The position numbers were made by a program, and so were the translations under genes. Source: Hedera helix (lineage: Eukaryota > Streptophyta > Magnoliopsida > Apiales > Araliaceae). From it: 64,000 nt of DNA. The notes beneath the pieces were generated by a model. It was not told the DNA's origin, ran no database searches, and worked only from the letters and a program-made list of their open reading frames with translations. The stretch is from the NCBI GenBank assembly GCA_947179155.2, contig OX359265.1, forward strand, positions 258,001-322,000, given 5' to 3'. This document shows positions 21,497 through 35,100 of the stretch, piece by piece (positions within the stretch are counted from its first letter, which is position 1; every line of letters begins with the position of its first letter).

Positions 21497-24400
21497 TCAC
21501 GTCTCAGATAAAAGGCTGCTGATTTTTCGAAGCTCTTTCAGAGCTGCCAGAGCTGTAACTTGTCCTCTGCCCGCAAAACCATTTTTAGAGTAGTTTTCAA
21601 AGGGTCCTGTTTGTCCCTCATCTTGCTGGAAAGCTGATTCAATCACCTGCAAATCAAATAACTAGCTTACAACTAAATCAATATAATCCAAAGAAAGCTA
21701 AAACTAAATACTACAGGACCTTTTTTAAGGCCTTTCTACTTTTTTTCAAGTCTTCTTTCATTTTCTAAGTTGACATAATTCTATCTTGCTATAAATTCTA
21801 ATATTGTGTTTGGTTTTCCTCATTTCTAGATTAATATAAAAGTTTTTTTTATTCTCTCTGCAGCATGCATTGTTACCCGTGTAGAATCAAAACTCGTGTC
21901 CATCTCTTTAGTGCCCACTTGACAAAGCAGCGCAGGGAGACACAGCAATAAAGCTTTTGACGAAAGTGTTTATAAGAGTAAGAGAAAGTTGAACAGTGTT
22001 TGGTTATACAATTGCAAAAATGCTTTTAGGAAAATAAGGGACACTTGTAGGTAGATAGGAGGGTGTGCTATAAACTTCCCCTTTTTTCTTCAACAATTGT
22101 AAGGACAATTTTGTTCAACAGTACATATTTAAAAAAGAAAATAGATACTGCAGTTTCAAAAGCACAAATTTTCTGCTTACGCCAAAAGTGCTTTTGAGAC
22201 AAAATCTCTACTCACTAAAAGTGCTTTCGAACGGTCAGCAAACACAAAAAATATTCAAATTAAATTTTATAAGTACTTTTAGTCCACCGCTCCACTCCAC
22301 CAAACAGGCTCTTAGCGTTAGATTGTCCTTTGACATTCTATGCCAAACCTACACCACTTTTTAATGTCTTCATGCTTACAAATTTTTTTGCTAGTTAGGT
22401 CCTCAGAATAGCGGACATTTTAGATTGAATTTTGAATACAAGGGACCACTCAAATAAGCATCTAAATTAGGCTGAACAATATTGTAGTACAGCCACTATA
22501 GCAGCTTTTCCAATATTGTTCAGACTCATCATTAAAAGCAATACTAGCTAAAGATTTTACCCGAATGTTCTCAAGCATGGACTGCCCGAGATTCCTGAAT
22601 GTAACCATCACATTCTGGTCCACAGCATCTCCTTTACTAGTCAGTGAAGAGCTATCAAAACCATCAATTGTAGAAGAGCCAACTTCATTGTGCTGATTAC
22701 ATCTAATGACGGAAGCTTTAGTAGCCTCTGACGAACCTCCTTTCTCAGATGTCCCTTCGCCCGCATTCCGCCTCAACTTCCAAAACCACTGGAATTTCCC
22801 TGATAGAAGCTTCCTCTCCTTCATATTTGTCCCAGACTTTCCAGTAGAATCTTCAATATGTTTAGATTTCAAACAGACTTCGTCTGGGGAATCTGAAATT
22901 GGCAGAGGCGAAGCTTCTGGGTCAGTCCTAGAGGAGTTGGAAATATTTTGTTCAACATCATTTTCATCGATAGATAAATTTGATGCAACACTACTCTCCG
23001 ATTGATTTTCTTGGTCATTAGCTCCACTAATAGAGCTCGATGGTTCTGAGAAAATTGAAAAGTTCTCTTCGCTACCAGCATTTCCATTCAAACATTTGTC
23101 GTCACCCGTGCAACTAAAGTTCTTACTACTACCGTCTTGTTCACACTCCTCAACTCTATCCTTTTGGCGCATGTCTTCACCACACACTACGTTCTGTGAA
23201 TCTTCCTCTGACCCAAGCTGCATGGCCAAATCTTGCAGTAGATTTCTCCTAACAGATGACCTGTGATCCATTTTTTTGCTATTAACCTTGGATGGTGAAG
23301 GATCGGATTCAGTTCTAGAGAGACGCAATTTCACCTTTTCTGACCAACCCTTTATGCGGTTTGGTACTTTCTTCTCGATACTAACTTCCCTATTTTCTTC
23401 TTCCTTATGCAAAACTCTCCACTTCTCTTCCCAGTAGCTCTCAGGAACCATACTCAGGGCAGTTCTTGGGGAGACAGAGTCTGATGAAAGGCTGTGACCT
23501 CTCGCAATTACTGATTTGCTCTGGTTGTAGGTTCCAGTATATGTTGGCAGTGAGCTAGAATTGTTAGCATTGAGTGCAAGACCCTGCAAGGACTTTGCCT
23601 TAGCTATCAGTTTCTCCAGCTTTATATCCTCCGGAAAATTCAGCAATCTTTGAAGACATGAAGTAGCATTCTCAGCGGCAAGCAAGGAAGACCTCAAATG
23701 AAGTATCATCGAAACTGCAAGTGCTGAGATGAATGCTCCCCTTGACGAATTGAGGACCCCAAAGCCGGATCCAACACCATTTTCAGCAAATGTACTATTG
23801 TCAGATGCAAATATTTCATCCCAGATAATTAACAGGTCTTCCAATGCAAATTCACGCCCAAATAAAACCCGTAACCAGCGAAGCAAGAAGTACTGAGGTT
23901 CAACTCCTAGCTCAACCAGATTGCTGTGAAGAGACGGATCAACAATAGAAAGTAAATGGTACAATGCACAAGAAGCTTCAATCACAGGGGGTAACCCAGT
24001 ATGTGGACCACTCAAAGGAGAATGGGAAAAAAATTCTGCCATGGCAACTGCACCTCCAGCTCCATTCATCAAAGCATCAAACATGCAGTAAGCATCATGT
24101 TCCATAAATTTCTCAGATAAGACAATACCCAGTTCACCGTCTGCCCCATAAGCATCACTAAGTAAAATAATGGCTTGAATCTTGGGATCAAGTTCGCTGA
24201 GACTACCAACCGTTGATGGACTTTTTTGAGGCCCAATTTCATCTTCCATGAAATAAGAAAACTTCTTGAAATCAAATCTATATGTAAAATCACTTTCGTG
24301 AAATGAAAAACCATCAAATTTGTCAGTAAAGTGGTCTTCATAAAGCTTTCGCACTTCAGAAAGATGCTCTACATCGATATGGAGAACATATAAGAGTGGA

Positions 24401-27400
24401 GCCAAGAGCTCATGCATTCCTGTAAACAAACAAGGATAAAGGAATAACTAGAAAGAAACACCAATAAGAATAGCTTCTTCAAAAATTTATGAGTGAAAGG
24501 ATGTTTTTAGAGTATGCTTAGGTTCTGATGTATTAATGAACTAATCTTGGTATCAAAACAAAAAAATGGAATTACTACAAGAAATAAAAATAACCTGTCA
24601 ATTAGACTCCAAGAGTTAGATATGTTGTCAGTTAATGTGTAGACAACTAGACATACAATAAAATAGCAGCAATTTTGAAATTTCTTGCGTCATTTCATAC
24701 AAAATCCAAACTTAACTACTATGACAATGTCGCTTTTGTTTCACTCTAGTATCTAAATGCAGCATAAGCGTACAAGTGTTTTATCTAGGTAACATTAGTT
24801 TCTAGCAATTTATATATTTCTTTTTAAAAAACGATATCTATAGAAACAAGCAAAAACTTGAGATAAAGAAAACTGATCTATTACAGTCACAATCACAACA
24901 ATTCCCAGCACTTCAAATAAGGAAATAGCTATAATCACAAATACTATTGCTGCAATTATCCCTTTGTAACTAGTAAGAATACAATCAACAAATCATATGC
25001 AGCAAACTGTAGTCAGAAGTTGCAAGTGCAACCAACCAAGCTGCAGAGATCAAATCTAGATTCAGACATGGTGCTTATGAAAATATATATAGAACAAGCC
25101 TCGTTTTGTGTTTGCAACTCAAAACCTCTCCCATCATTCCAAAAAGAGCATGAAATAGATCTTCAAAGCAAACCAAGGGATTTAACAGCTTTAATGAACA
25201 CAGTACAATTTACCTTGTCTGTAACCATAATCTGGATGCCCAAGGCACCAGAGCAACAAAATTCTTCTTAACATGCCTTGGCATCCTGCAGTCTGGAAGT
25301 AGCTTCCATGTTCGGGATACAGACGTGACAAGTCCTGGTCAAGCGTTCTCTCCAACTCTGCATTCCGAAAGAAGCGACCCCACATACTATCTGCATAACA
25401 TCGTGCATCACCCAGTGAGCGATCCAGGTAAACCATTAATCTAATTTGAGCACCAATGCTTTTTATGTGTATAAACATTAACAAATTCTTGATTTTAGCT
25501 TGTCAATGCTCCATTCTTTTTTCCTGTTCTTTCCTCTTTCTTTTTGCTTACCTTCCTAAAAGAAGAGGGAGAAAAGGGAATTGGGGAAGGAAGGGTGAAT
25601 TCTAGGCTCCTCTATAATCAACTATCAAATCTCAATGTTAAAGCCTTAGATATGCGCAAAAAAATCGTAACTGCTGCATACATAATTTCAAACACAATGA
25701 ATTCAAACGATACAAGTAGATAAAACAAAAATGACAAATGTTAGGGCTCAAAAAATAGCAACAAACAAAATGGAAGCAACGTGCTTCAACATATCATGGT
25801 TATGAAAGTAGGTTGCTAGTTCTGTATGATAAAGTTAAAGATGATGCATAGAAGATAGAGCATCCCACCTGGATTTTGTGACAATGGATTGTCCATGACA
25901 AGATCGTGAGAATTACTGCCATCCTTGGGAATGTGAGGATCAATTAGGAGCTGCCTCCTTAAAGCAGCATACCTGGAAGGAACTAAAATAAATTAATTTC
26001 AAAGTTGAATCATGTGAATGATTGTGATGAGACTGTTATATATTAACAGTCACCACGAACCTTTTTGTAACAAGCCCTTCTATAATTTTACAAAATGAAT
26101 CTGCATCACATAGTTGTTCCAAGAATTTGTATCCTTTTAGTCCAAACCCCTTTCAGTTTTGGAAACAGGATTAAGTGTATAAAAAAATCATAACCACAAA
26201 ACAGAATTCGTTCATATTTGTAAATGAACCAGAGCAGTTGGGCAAAAGTTAAGGAAAAAAAGGAGGTAATATCTATACCTAAATATGAATATGAATAACC
26301 ATGAATCTCAATGACTAAGAATTGATAATTTACACAGAATCTCACCGAAACTACGACAAAATCAAACCCAAATGAACAAAATGTTGAAATGAATCGTACC
26401 AGCCTCTACTGGGGATTATTACTCATTTTTGCACTTGCTGTCTTATTTTTCAATTATTTCTTCAATTTTGAAAATGAAGAAGGATAATAATTCTAGGCAC
26501 CACAGAGATTTTCATGGGTCCATTAATCATCCTTAATTTGAAAGATATTAGATCGAATTCAAACTCTACTTCATAATGCCGAAATTTACAAATCACTCAC
26601 TAGAGTCAGATTGATATTTTACTTGAACAGTGCCAAGTGAAACAAACTTTAAATCCTGAACTAATCTAGTAGGTCAGTCTAAAACTTCATTAGTTGCAAC
26701 AAACTAAACATCCAACAACAGCTCCAGAAGAAATAGGGATTTAAAATACAAGACTTGAGCCTTCTTAACTTAAGATCACGCTGCAGCAGAATAGATGAAA
26801 TGGCCAAAACAAACCAGCACATACATTAAGAGCTTAGATGAGTCTGAAGCAGAAGGATTACTCAAGAAGAGGAAATGACATAGCCAAACATTAAAACTCA
26901 AACCCTCCTCCCACCCCAAGAATAAACACACACCCAAAAGCTAAAGACACAGAATAACTCGAAGAAGACAAGAAGCCAAATCCACTCTCATGGACATTAA
27001 TTACAACAGTTGAGGGCCTCAAGGAAGCTACAGAGCTACCAAAAAATAAAAGTAATACAACTTAATTTAAGAAAAGACATGAAGCCAACTCAAGAATTAC
27101 AGTACGGAGACACAGATCACCACAAAATTCCCCATCTAAAAGTACGAACCAAATAAATCATCAACAGAATTCAATATTCATGGATCAGACAATAAACCCA
27201 TCAATTAAAAAGAGAGAGAAAATGGGACTCCACGGCGAACCAGATTTTTTCAAGAAATCTAATACTCAACTATAATCGTAGCTCAAGGAGTTCGAAAGCA
27301 AAAATTCTAGATGGATTTTTTTATTTTATTTCTTTTTTGGGGGGAAAGCCGGAGAGGAAGCAGAAATGAAAAATCTAGCTTATTTGACCTCAAGTTTATG

Positions 27401-27832
27401 GAGTATTACTTTGCTCAATTAAACCAAATTACTCACTTGAACCCATGATAAAAGTTGATATCGCTTTTCAATCGGTGAAAACAAGTAGATATCCTTATTA
27501 CAATAATATAAACTAAATTCTTCTGCACATACATTCACACTTTACCTTCTAGATCATCTGTATTTAAAGGTACTCTAACCGAGAAAAACCCATGTGCAAT
27601 TAAAGATAGACGGAGAAAGAGTATACCTCCTACGAGAATTCGCAGTGACCCGACGAAGATCGTCTATAGGAGAAGTAGAAGAAGAAGAGGAGGGCGGCAA
27701 AATACCCAAATCAATACGCCACTGAACACCTCTTAGATTTCCAAACAGCAGATTTCTTTCTTTGACCAGAAGAGAAGAAGATGGCACCGTTGAAGATTCC
27801 GGCAATGTCGGCTCAATCGGAGCCGGATACAT
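21497..27832 (-). CDS. TBC-domain RabGAP, TBC1D5-like, five exons
   Basis: Exons on the minus strand are 27832-27627, 25972-25869, 25390-25214, 24419-22561 and 21646-21497. All phases close, giving 832 codons (831 aa). TBC proteins accelerate GTP hydrolysis by Rab GTPases on endomembranes. Both catalytic fingers are present: Arg126 in LDQDLSRLYP (the IxxDxxR motif) and Gln162 in YRQGMHE (the YxQ motif). QYFLLRWLRVLFGREFALED and LLIIWDEIF are the usual distal TBC helices. After about residue 420 comes a long, Ser/Asn/Glu-rich, probably disordered region, then FQWFWKLRRN. The final exon ends in a short helix (ALAALKELRKISSLLSET). The N-terminus (LFGNLRGVQWRIDLGILP) is the usual start of plant members. 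No defects seen. Confidence 0.93.
21800..22330. mobile_element. Possible hAT-like MITE in TBC intron 4
   Basis: GTGTTTGGTT occurs at about 21806 and 21994, AAAAGTGCTTT-type repeats at about 22190-22230, and CACCAAACAGGCTC at about 22297. This vocabulary is common in plant hAT MITEs. No exact TIR pair or TSD could be matched, so the borders are approximate. Confidence 0.3.
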
Positions 27833-29034
27833 GATTTCCCCAGCTATTCCCGGATACCCAATTGCAAAAATTGGCTACGAAAATTTTGCAAACATTTTGA
27901 AAGAGAAATTCCAAATGTTTAAACAAGACAAATAATAGATGTAAAGGGGAGAAACAAATTGGGGAACTGGTGTTTGCTGATAGATATTGATAGAAATATG
28001 GGGGAGAAAATTGAGTTGAATTTGAGAGACTTTCACGTTTTCGATCGATTTTTGAAGAATGTCAAATCAGATAGGTAGGGTATTAGCTATTACCTCGTCA
28101 CCCCACTTTTCGATTTCTTCTGAATTTTCTAAAGAACATAGAGAGAGAGGGCATATGTATGTATATCTATGGAGAGAGGGAGAGAGAGATCACGAAATAC
28201 AGAATAAGAAGTTTGTTCTTTGTTTGACAACCACCATAGCAATACATCAAAAGAAGGAAAGAAAGAAAAAGGGAATTGTGAATGGGTGGAGTAGTAGACC
28301 TAATTAACCATTGGTTGGAATGTAATATCAGGTCAGGCCTATCTGTCTGTCTGTATCTTCTCGTGTCTGTATACGCAATACGTCCACCCCCTCTCCCCGT
28401 TCATTAAACTTTAATATCAACCCGGTCCTTTAGAATGTTATGGATACACCCAAATTTATGGAAATAAAATAAAAGTTTGTTTTTGTTTTTGTTACAGTTA
28501 AACCATCATAAATACCATAATTAAATTGTATTTCAATAAATATTGTTGAAGATTTGTAGTCCATTAGGACTTTAAGAGGACATCTTTTCCTAATCACTAT
28601 CATGTTTTTTTTTTGTTTTATGGAATCTCTAGATAAATAGTAATTTCAAAATTTTTAAATCAATAATCATGGTTGTGTCCATGTTAGTCAAAACCAACTT
28701 CTTTCAGGCTTTAAATGTTCATCTCTTCGGTTTGCATCATGAGAAGAAGAGAATTCATAAATCTAATACTGTTCTGACAAATGATAATTATAAGTGCACA
28801 ACATTAATGACAACTCCAAGCACAACATTTCGATATCAATCATTAAAAGATGAGGCTTGACACAGAAATCCGTATCAGATTCTACTTTTTAACGATTAAG
28901 ATGTATGTAGTGTTTGAAATTGTGTTTGGTTATAGTGTGTATAAAGTTGTTCTTTAGTAAAATTGGATCATTCTCTTAAAATTGCTTTAAATTAAATACA
29001 GATGGGAGTTGTTCTTCCATTACTCTATTGCAGG
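27833..29034. other. Intergenic: TBC promoter and 5' UTR side, then plain AT-rich sequence
   Basis: Positions 27833-28060 are the expected 5' leader of the TBC gene; GA-rich runs follow to about 28270. No supported coding segment lies between 28300 and 29034. Confidence 0.6.
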
Positions 29035-29397
29035 GGCAGCAACAACTACAAGAGATCGGGAAGAAAAATAAATTTAAGGTTGTACAAAGAGATTAAATGA
29101 TATTTCTGTCTTGATGGCAAAATGTTGGGCTGTTTATGATGGTTTACTTTTGACTCATTAGTTGGGAATTTAGCACCTAATATTAGAAGTTGATAATGAT
29201 CAAATTATGAAATTCCTTGAAGGAAAGTCTGATACTAATGCTCGGATTTTGGTTTGACTAATAATTGCAGGAGACTCTTGGCAACGCACTGGAACGTGGA
29301 GATCAGATCACTATTTAGAGAAGCTAACTTTGTAGAAGATTGTCTAGCAAAAAAAGCTCATGTTCAAGAAGATGTCTTTGGCCTGTTACGGGATCCA
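29035..29397 (+). pseudogene. RNase H-like (RVT_3-type) gene fragment, left part
   Basis: The frame MAKCWAVYDGLLLTH, then LILEVDNDQIMKFLEGK, then (other frame) EIRSLFREANFVEDCLAKKA and HVQEDVFGLLRDP matches the plant RNase H-like domain found in LINE-derived and domesticated proteins: the ExWAxxxGL helix, the VExD strand and the REAN-xxxDxLA[KN]KA block. In-frame stops and a frameshift near 29270 show decay. The LTR element at 29398 cuts it right after GATCCA, and the frame resumes at 40421. Confidence 0.7.
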
Positions 29398-29761
29398 TGT
29401 GACAGCCCCAAAATCCGTCTCCAATAACCCCGGATCTGGTCCGTCAGAAATAATCTCAATCCTGAGTTTAAGTCGTTACACGAACAACCTTCTCCTTATT
29501 ATACACAATATTACATAAAAGATAAAATTTAATGCTGTTAAAACTCAATATATTAATTGATAAACTTAATTAACTTTCAAAAATCTTTTATTCCCAAAAT
29601 CGCAATCTTTACATCGCTCTTTTACATCTCTAGATCATATACATTATAATTTAATATATAATCTTTACCTCTATAAGTTATTCTTTATAATCCAGTAAGC
29701 TGAATATATGATTCATCAAACTAGATTATCAAAACAGCAAGCTGTAAGATACGCTAATATT

Positions 29762-30028
29762 GTTTGTGAAGTCACTCTACGATCGTCTGGCTTGGCAGTC
29801 TATGCTCGCAGAAAAACTTGGACAGTGGAATTTCACTCTACGATCCCACAGTGAAGTTACTCAACGATTTGCTACTTTAAGACCAAGCACTCTACGAACG
29901 GCTGAGACTCACTCTACGATTTCTGAGGCTCACTCTACGATCGTTGAGGCTCATTCTACGATCGATGAGGCTCACTCTACGATTTGCTGAGGCTCACTCT
30001 ACGATTGCTGAGACTCATTCTACGATCA
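29762..30028. repeat. CTCTACGAT array 1
   Basis: About ten copies of (A)CTCTACGA(T), several in a unit GAGGCTCACTCTACGATNN.. of roughly 24 bp, near the 3' end (minus orientation) of the outer LTR. Confidence 0.85.
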
Positions 30029-30157
30029 TGACCACAACTCAATAAAACCAATGCAACAACCATTTCCCATTTCAGCAACCTGAGTTTCCTATCCAGCATA
30101 CCATATCCAAAGCCTCCAAGAGTTTCTTCATTTACTTCGCTGAAAATGTTAATTTAA

Positions 30158-30186
30158 GCAAGATTGAGCACGACGGCTCAGCAAGT
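30158..30186 (-). promoter_or_regulatory. Conserved LTR block plus 3' splice-site consensus (outer LTR)
   Basis: The plus strand reads GCAAGATTGAGCACGACG then GCTCAGCAAGT. A minus-strand TTTTCAG follows, with the predicted junction at 30140/30139. Confidence 0.5.
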
Positions 30187-31385
30187 CCAACAGCTAACAC
30201 ATAACACGTAGGTTATATTTAATTTATGCTTTATGCTCCATGCTTGACATTTATATAGGCATCATGCTTATCATGCGTTGCATTTATAAAATCTACCCAT
30301 GCTTACCATGCATGTCAATGTTACCATGTTATATAACTCATATAACACATTCGATTCATAGCATTAATTATATATAACAGCTATTAACCACATATGATTG
30401 TACACAGACACATTTACAATCAGATAGCACATAACATGAGTGCACATTTAATAGTTTATGCATATAAAACATAACACTGAACAACTTGTAGGGAGAGCAA
30501 ATATCACTGAAAGACTTGCCTGGATTGCAACACCAGTTTACGCTAACCTTTCGCGTTCCTTGCACCACCTATACAACATGAGAGATCAACGGTGCATTAT
30601 ATTAGTCAAAGTTTGACTCAATATTTAATCCTATTCTTAGGATGTCTACTTCCTTTTATCGTCCCATTTATTCACTAGGGTTGATTTGTGACGCCCCGAG
30701 ATCCCACCTTCCTTAATTAAGTCCAATTATATCTGGATTACATAGTGATTAACTTAAACCTTATTAACCGGGATCCCGTGCGTCAAAACTTAACCTTTAA
30801 CCTTTAAAAAAACATTTCAGTTGACCATAAATGCGGTCCATTTTTATTTTTTATTTTTAAACATATTTAACTTGCATTCCTTACCTGTCTCAGGATCGCA
30901 ACGTTCACTTTACCTTTCATTAAACTTAGGTCAAACAATTAACAATTTTGACCGAGTCTATTTCAATTCATAATCAAGTATATTATGATTTACATAACCT
31001 GTAATAAAAAATTTCGCCATGATCTGTCTATACATGGCCCGTTTGCATATACCTGTCGTGCACCTGCTACTATTCATATATATCTGTATACATTCAACAA
31101 TATCATGCATATCCCAATTCATACATCTATACCATACATGCGAGTTTCATTATATCCATACTCGACTTACATCATTATTACAATCATCTTGCCTCAATTC
31201 ATAACTTAACCAACTAGTACATAACTTGCTCATAAATAACTTTATATTCATCTACTTTACATAAATATTACATGGGTACATATAACCAATTTCCTTTATG
31301 CTTGTCCACCTATTCACATTCTTTACCTTTAGCATCACCAGAACCTCCGGCCTTCTTGTGCTTTACCTGAAAAGTTAGTACATAA

Positions 31386-31413
31386 CAAGAATGAGCACAT
31401 AGGCTCAGCAAGT
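31386..31413 (-). promoter_or_regulatory. Conserved LTR block, TACTAAC and 3' splice site (LTR D)
   Basis: The plus strand reads CAAGAATGAGCACATAGG then CTCAGCAAGT. Just downstream on the minus strand come TACTAAC and then TTTTCAG, a textbook branch-site and acceptor arrangement. Confidence 0.6.
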
Positions 31414-32040
31414 AATTCAGTTAACACATTTCATGCTCACAATTTATATATGCTTCATGCTTCCTTTATCTCAACGTACTATGCTTAGTGTCACGTAACC
31501 CATTTAGCACTTAACCACATAATTGCACGTAAGACACATTCAATTCTTATGCTATCACGTAGCTCACATAGAATATCTAATACACTTAAGTCTGAAAAAC
31601 TTGCCTGTACGCCTTTATTTTACTTAACCTTTACTTTCCGTTGTCCTTTCATATCCGTCTTGTCGGCTTGCTCGTTTCGAGTGCTATCTGTAAACAAGCA
31701 ACCTATATTCATTATTATAGGATCATAACTTATATAACTTATCAAACTTATCTCATAAATACACGACCATTCGTCTCAAATCATTTCACATTTGATGTAT
31801 TATACCTTACATAGGTTAATAATACATCCTAGTTCGTTCCCGACCTTTTTCATAACCTTTAGCATGCTTTAACTTAGCTTTAGGCATGTTACATTATGCC
31901 ATTCATTATCTCATTATACCTTAACACCCTTTACATAGTCCATTTTTATCAATCTAGGGTTTACATAACTTATCTCCATCATTTAGAATCAAAACATTTC
32001 ATTTCGGGTCAAAAATATTATTTTTTTTAAACTCTGTCCT

Positions 32041-32156
32041 CCATGGCCCGGGCCGGCTTTTGTCCTAAGAAACCACGGCCCCGGCCGTGACCTCTCAGCC
32101 AAACTTGGCCCCGGCCGTGGTTTTGCCTACAAAAATCTGGCCTAGGCCGTGGCCCA
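32041..32156. repeat. GC-rich palindrome cluster in LTR D
   Basis: Repeated GGCC-centred motifs (GGCCCGGGCCGG, CACGGCCCCGGCCGTG, GGCCCCGGCCGTGG, GGCCTAGGCCGTGGCC) form an island in AT-rich sequence. Confidence 0.8.
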
Positions 32157-35100
32157 GAAATCTGAAATTTTGATTTTTGCTGCTGCTTTAGTGAATTTTA
32201 ATTCTTTAACCGTACATTCAATTGACACCAAATTTGGTACACATGTAGACCTCATACCATAGTATTTTACAAAATTTTCCTTTACCTCATTTGGATCTTT
32301 AAAATTAGAGATACACTTGCCCATAGGAGGCCTGTTCAACTCAGTTTCAGGCTTAGAAAATTTTCTTAACTTCAAAACTCACTTTTTACCAACTTGGTGA
32401 TTTTTGGCCATAAGCTTTAAAACTTCATTCTAACACTTGACATAGTTCATATAACCTATATATGACATGTTCAAACTTTCAAAACTCTAAAACTTAGTAC
32501 GAGGCGATAATTGTCCGTTAAAATCCATTTTGATTCGAAACGATCGATTTCGATCGTTCAAATCGTCTTTTCGTTCAAATTCCTATCCGTTGATTACCAA
32601 ATCAACCAAAACACATGTAATAACATAAACATGAGTCGTTGGACTCCATTTCACCTTTAAATGCTCAAAATTGCCAAAAATCACACCTTAGGTTGTATTT
32701 TCATCAAATTTTAAAACTTTTCATTTTCAATGCTTAAACTCAATTTCAATCCTTAACTCCATTTTTGGTACCACTTACTTCCAACACCTCTTTTAACACA
32801 CATAGCACATAAATAACTTGTACGAGCCTTCAAAATATTTATAACTTTTCATTTGAATTTCTTTTTCCAAAATAACTCGTTTTAGGCGTCGGCGAACGTT
32901 TTAAAATGTTTAAAATCCTCAATTGTCGCCATAGACGCCAAATAACTTCCAAATCATTTCAAACATGTATATTAACATCAAACTTAGCTTTTTGGCCTCA
33001 TTTGATCACCAAGTACACATAATAGCCAAAATTGCATATTGATGGCATTTTATCAACTTTTCAAAACTTAACTTTTGAACCTCCTTTGAATTCTCAAGTC
33101 TAGACATCAAATACATCAACACTTTTTCAAATAACAACTTTACATAATCACAAAACTCCTACGGGCATCTTCCAAGTCACTTTACAGATTATTACGTTAT
33201 CTACACAAAAAGTATAGCCTAATATTTGACTTTTCACTAACAAAACATATTTTTCTTCCATTTATGTTTCTTTGAAACCATCTAACATGAATTTATGCAT
33301 GCTTCTTACATAATCAACACCCTTATTTAGGGTTTCAACCAATTCCAACAACAATTAACACATGATCCTCCATAAATCATGTTTTCTAGCTTTGAATTTA
33401 GACATAAATAGTACACCACCTTTGTTACACAACTTTCAAGCCTAGGGTTTTATCATCTACCCATCAAATAACATGTAACTTCACATAAATCACATAATAA
33501 AGCCATGTATTTCAAAGATTCATGCATGGCTATACTTGTTCTTGAATTTAAACATATGAACATCAAATTTTTCATGACTTGAACCACATAATACCTTATT
33601 TAAGCTTCTTCCTTTTAGCTATAAAGCTTGTTCATGATGTGAGCTCTACTTAGATGGCTTCATAAGCTTCTCTTAATCACTTTCCTTGGATTCTTGTAAG
33701 CTCTTGACAAACCCTAGACTTGCTTCTTCCTTCTCTCTTTCGAACTCTCTCTCTTGCTAGCAACATAAAATGAGAATGCTCCTAACTTTGCTTACATGCT
33801 ATATACATATATTATCTCAATCTCCAACACTTAACCATCTTGGTTAAGTTAACTCATGTGTGGTTAAGGTTACTTAAGTCATTTCTCATTGCTAATTATG
33901 GACATAATGGTCAATAATCCATCCTAGGATACCATAGTTATTCCATCATTTTTCAAGGGCAACAAGGTCATTGTTACCAAAAATATAGAGAATTAAATCA
34001 CAAATAAATCATAACTTGGTTAATTTTGCACCAATTCAATTCCATTTTGATCCAAATTTGATTTCTTAAACTTGAATTTATTCCACAATTAATAAATTCA
34101 TAATTGACTTGTCCCAAAATACTTGTCACACTACAAAATTGAATTCCATAACTTAATTATCACAACATTTTTCAAAACTACTCATCATTTCTCATTCGAA
34201 CCTTCTTGGTTCCATATTAAATAAATCTCAATTTTTAACCTCTCAAATAACCATAATGTTCACCTTTCCATACACCGCTTCCCCGAGAAGCTAACCTCAA
34301 CCGGATTATCAACATCTATCGTCATTTATCCTTTTAATCTCATAATATCATTTTACGATCGTTACGTTCTTTCGCTTATTTACTTATATACATAAACCAA
34401 CTTTGCATCTTAATTGCATCCAACATGCTTTCTATTCATGTATGTGGTATTACATTCTGTACTTACAAATCGCAATAACTCTAATCTTATAACAATCAAT
34501 TAACCTCAATTTCATGATAGCTTTCAAATATGCCTATATCATTCCTTTAATATTCTGTTCATTCCTAATATGTCAATTATGTCAAACTGTTTCTTCCTTT
34601 CTGCACATACCTACATACCTTAACTTGCCATTTTTATATCCTCGCCTCTCCAGGCATATTCATTTAGCTTGCTATCAATATCTATAACTAATGCATCAAT
34701 TCCACTCTACATTCTTATTTCATTTATTTTCTAACATTAACTTTTCTTCCTCTACCTGCTCAAATACATACATATACACATACCTTCCCAGCTGACACAT
34801 CACATCGTCTCTTATCATAATTCCTTTCACATTGCCTTAATGTGGCATTACAATCAATTCTTTATCTTAATTCTACTATATTAACATTTAATAATAGGAA
34901 TCCATTTCCTTACTAATCAATCATCACAGGTCATCTATAATACATTCTTTAACTACAAAATAACTTTAATCACATAATAATACATTAATCACATATCGAA
35001 TCATATTTAATTAATCTTACACTTTCTGTCATTCATAACTAGGTTTTAACTATTAACATCTTCTTAATTCACCATAATGCTTGTTTAGAAATCTTGTGAA

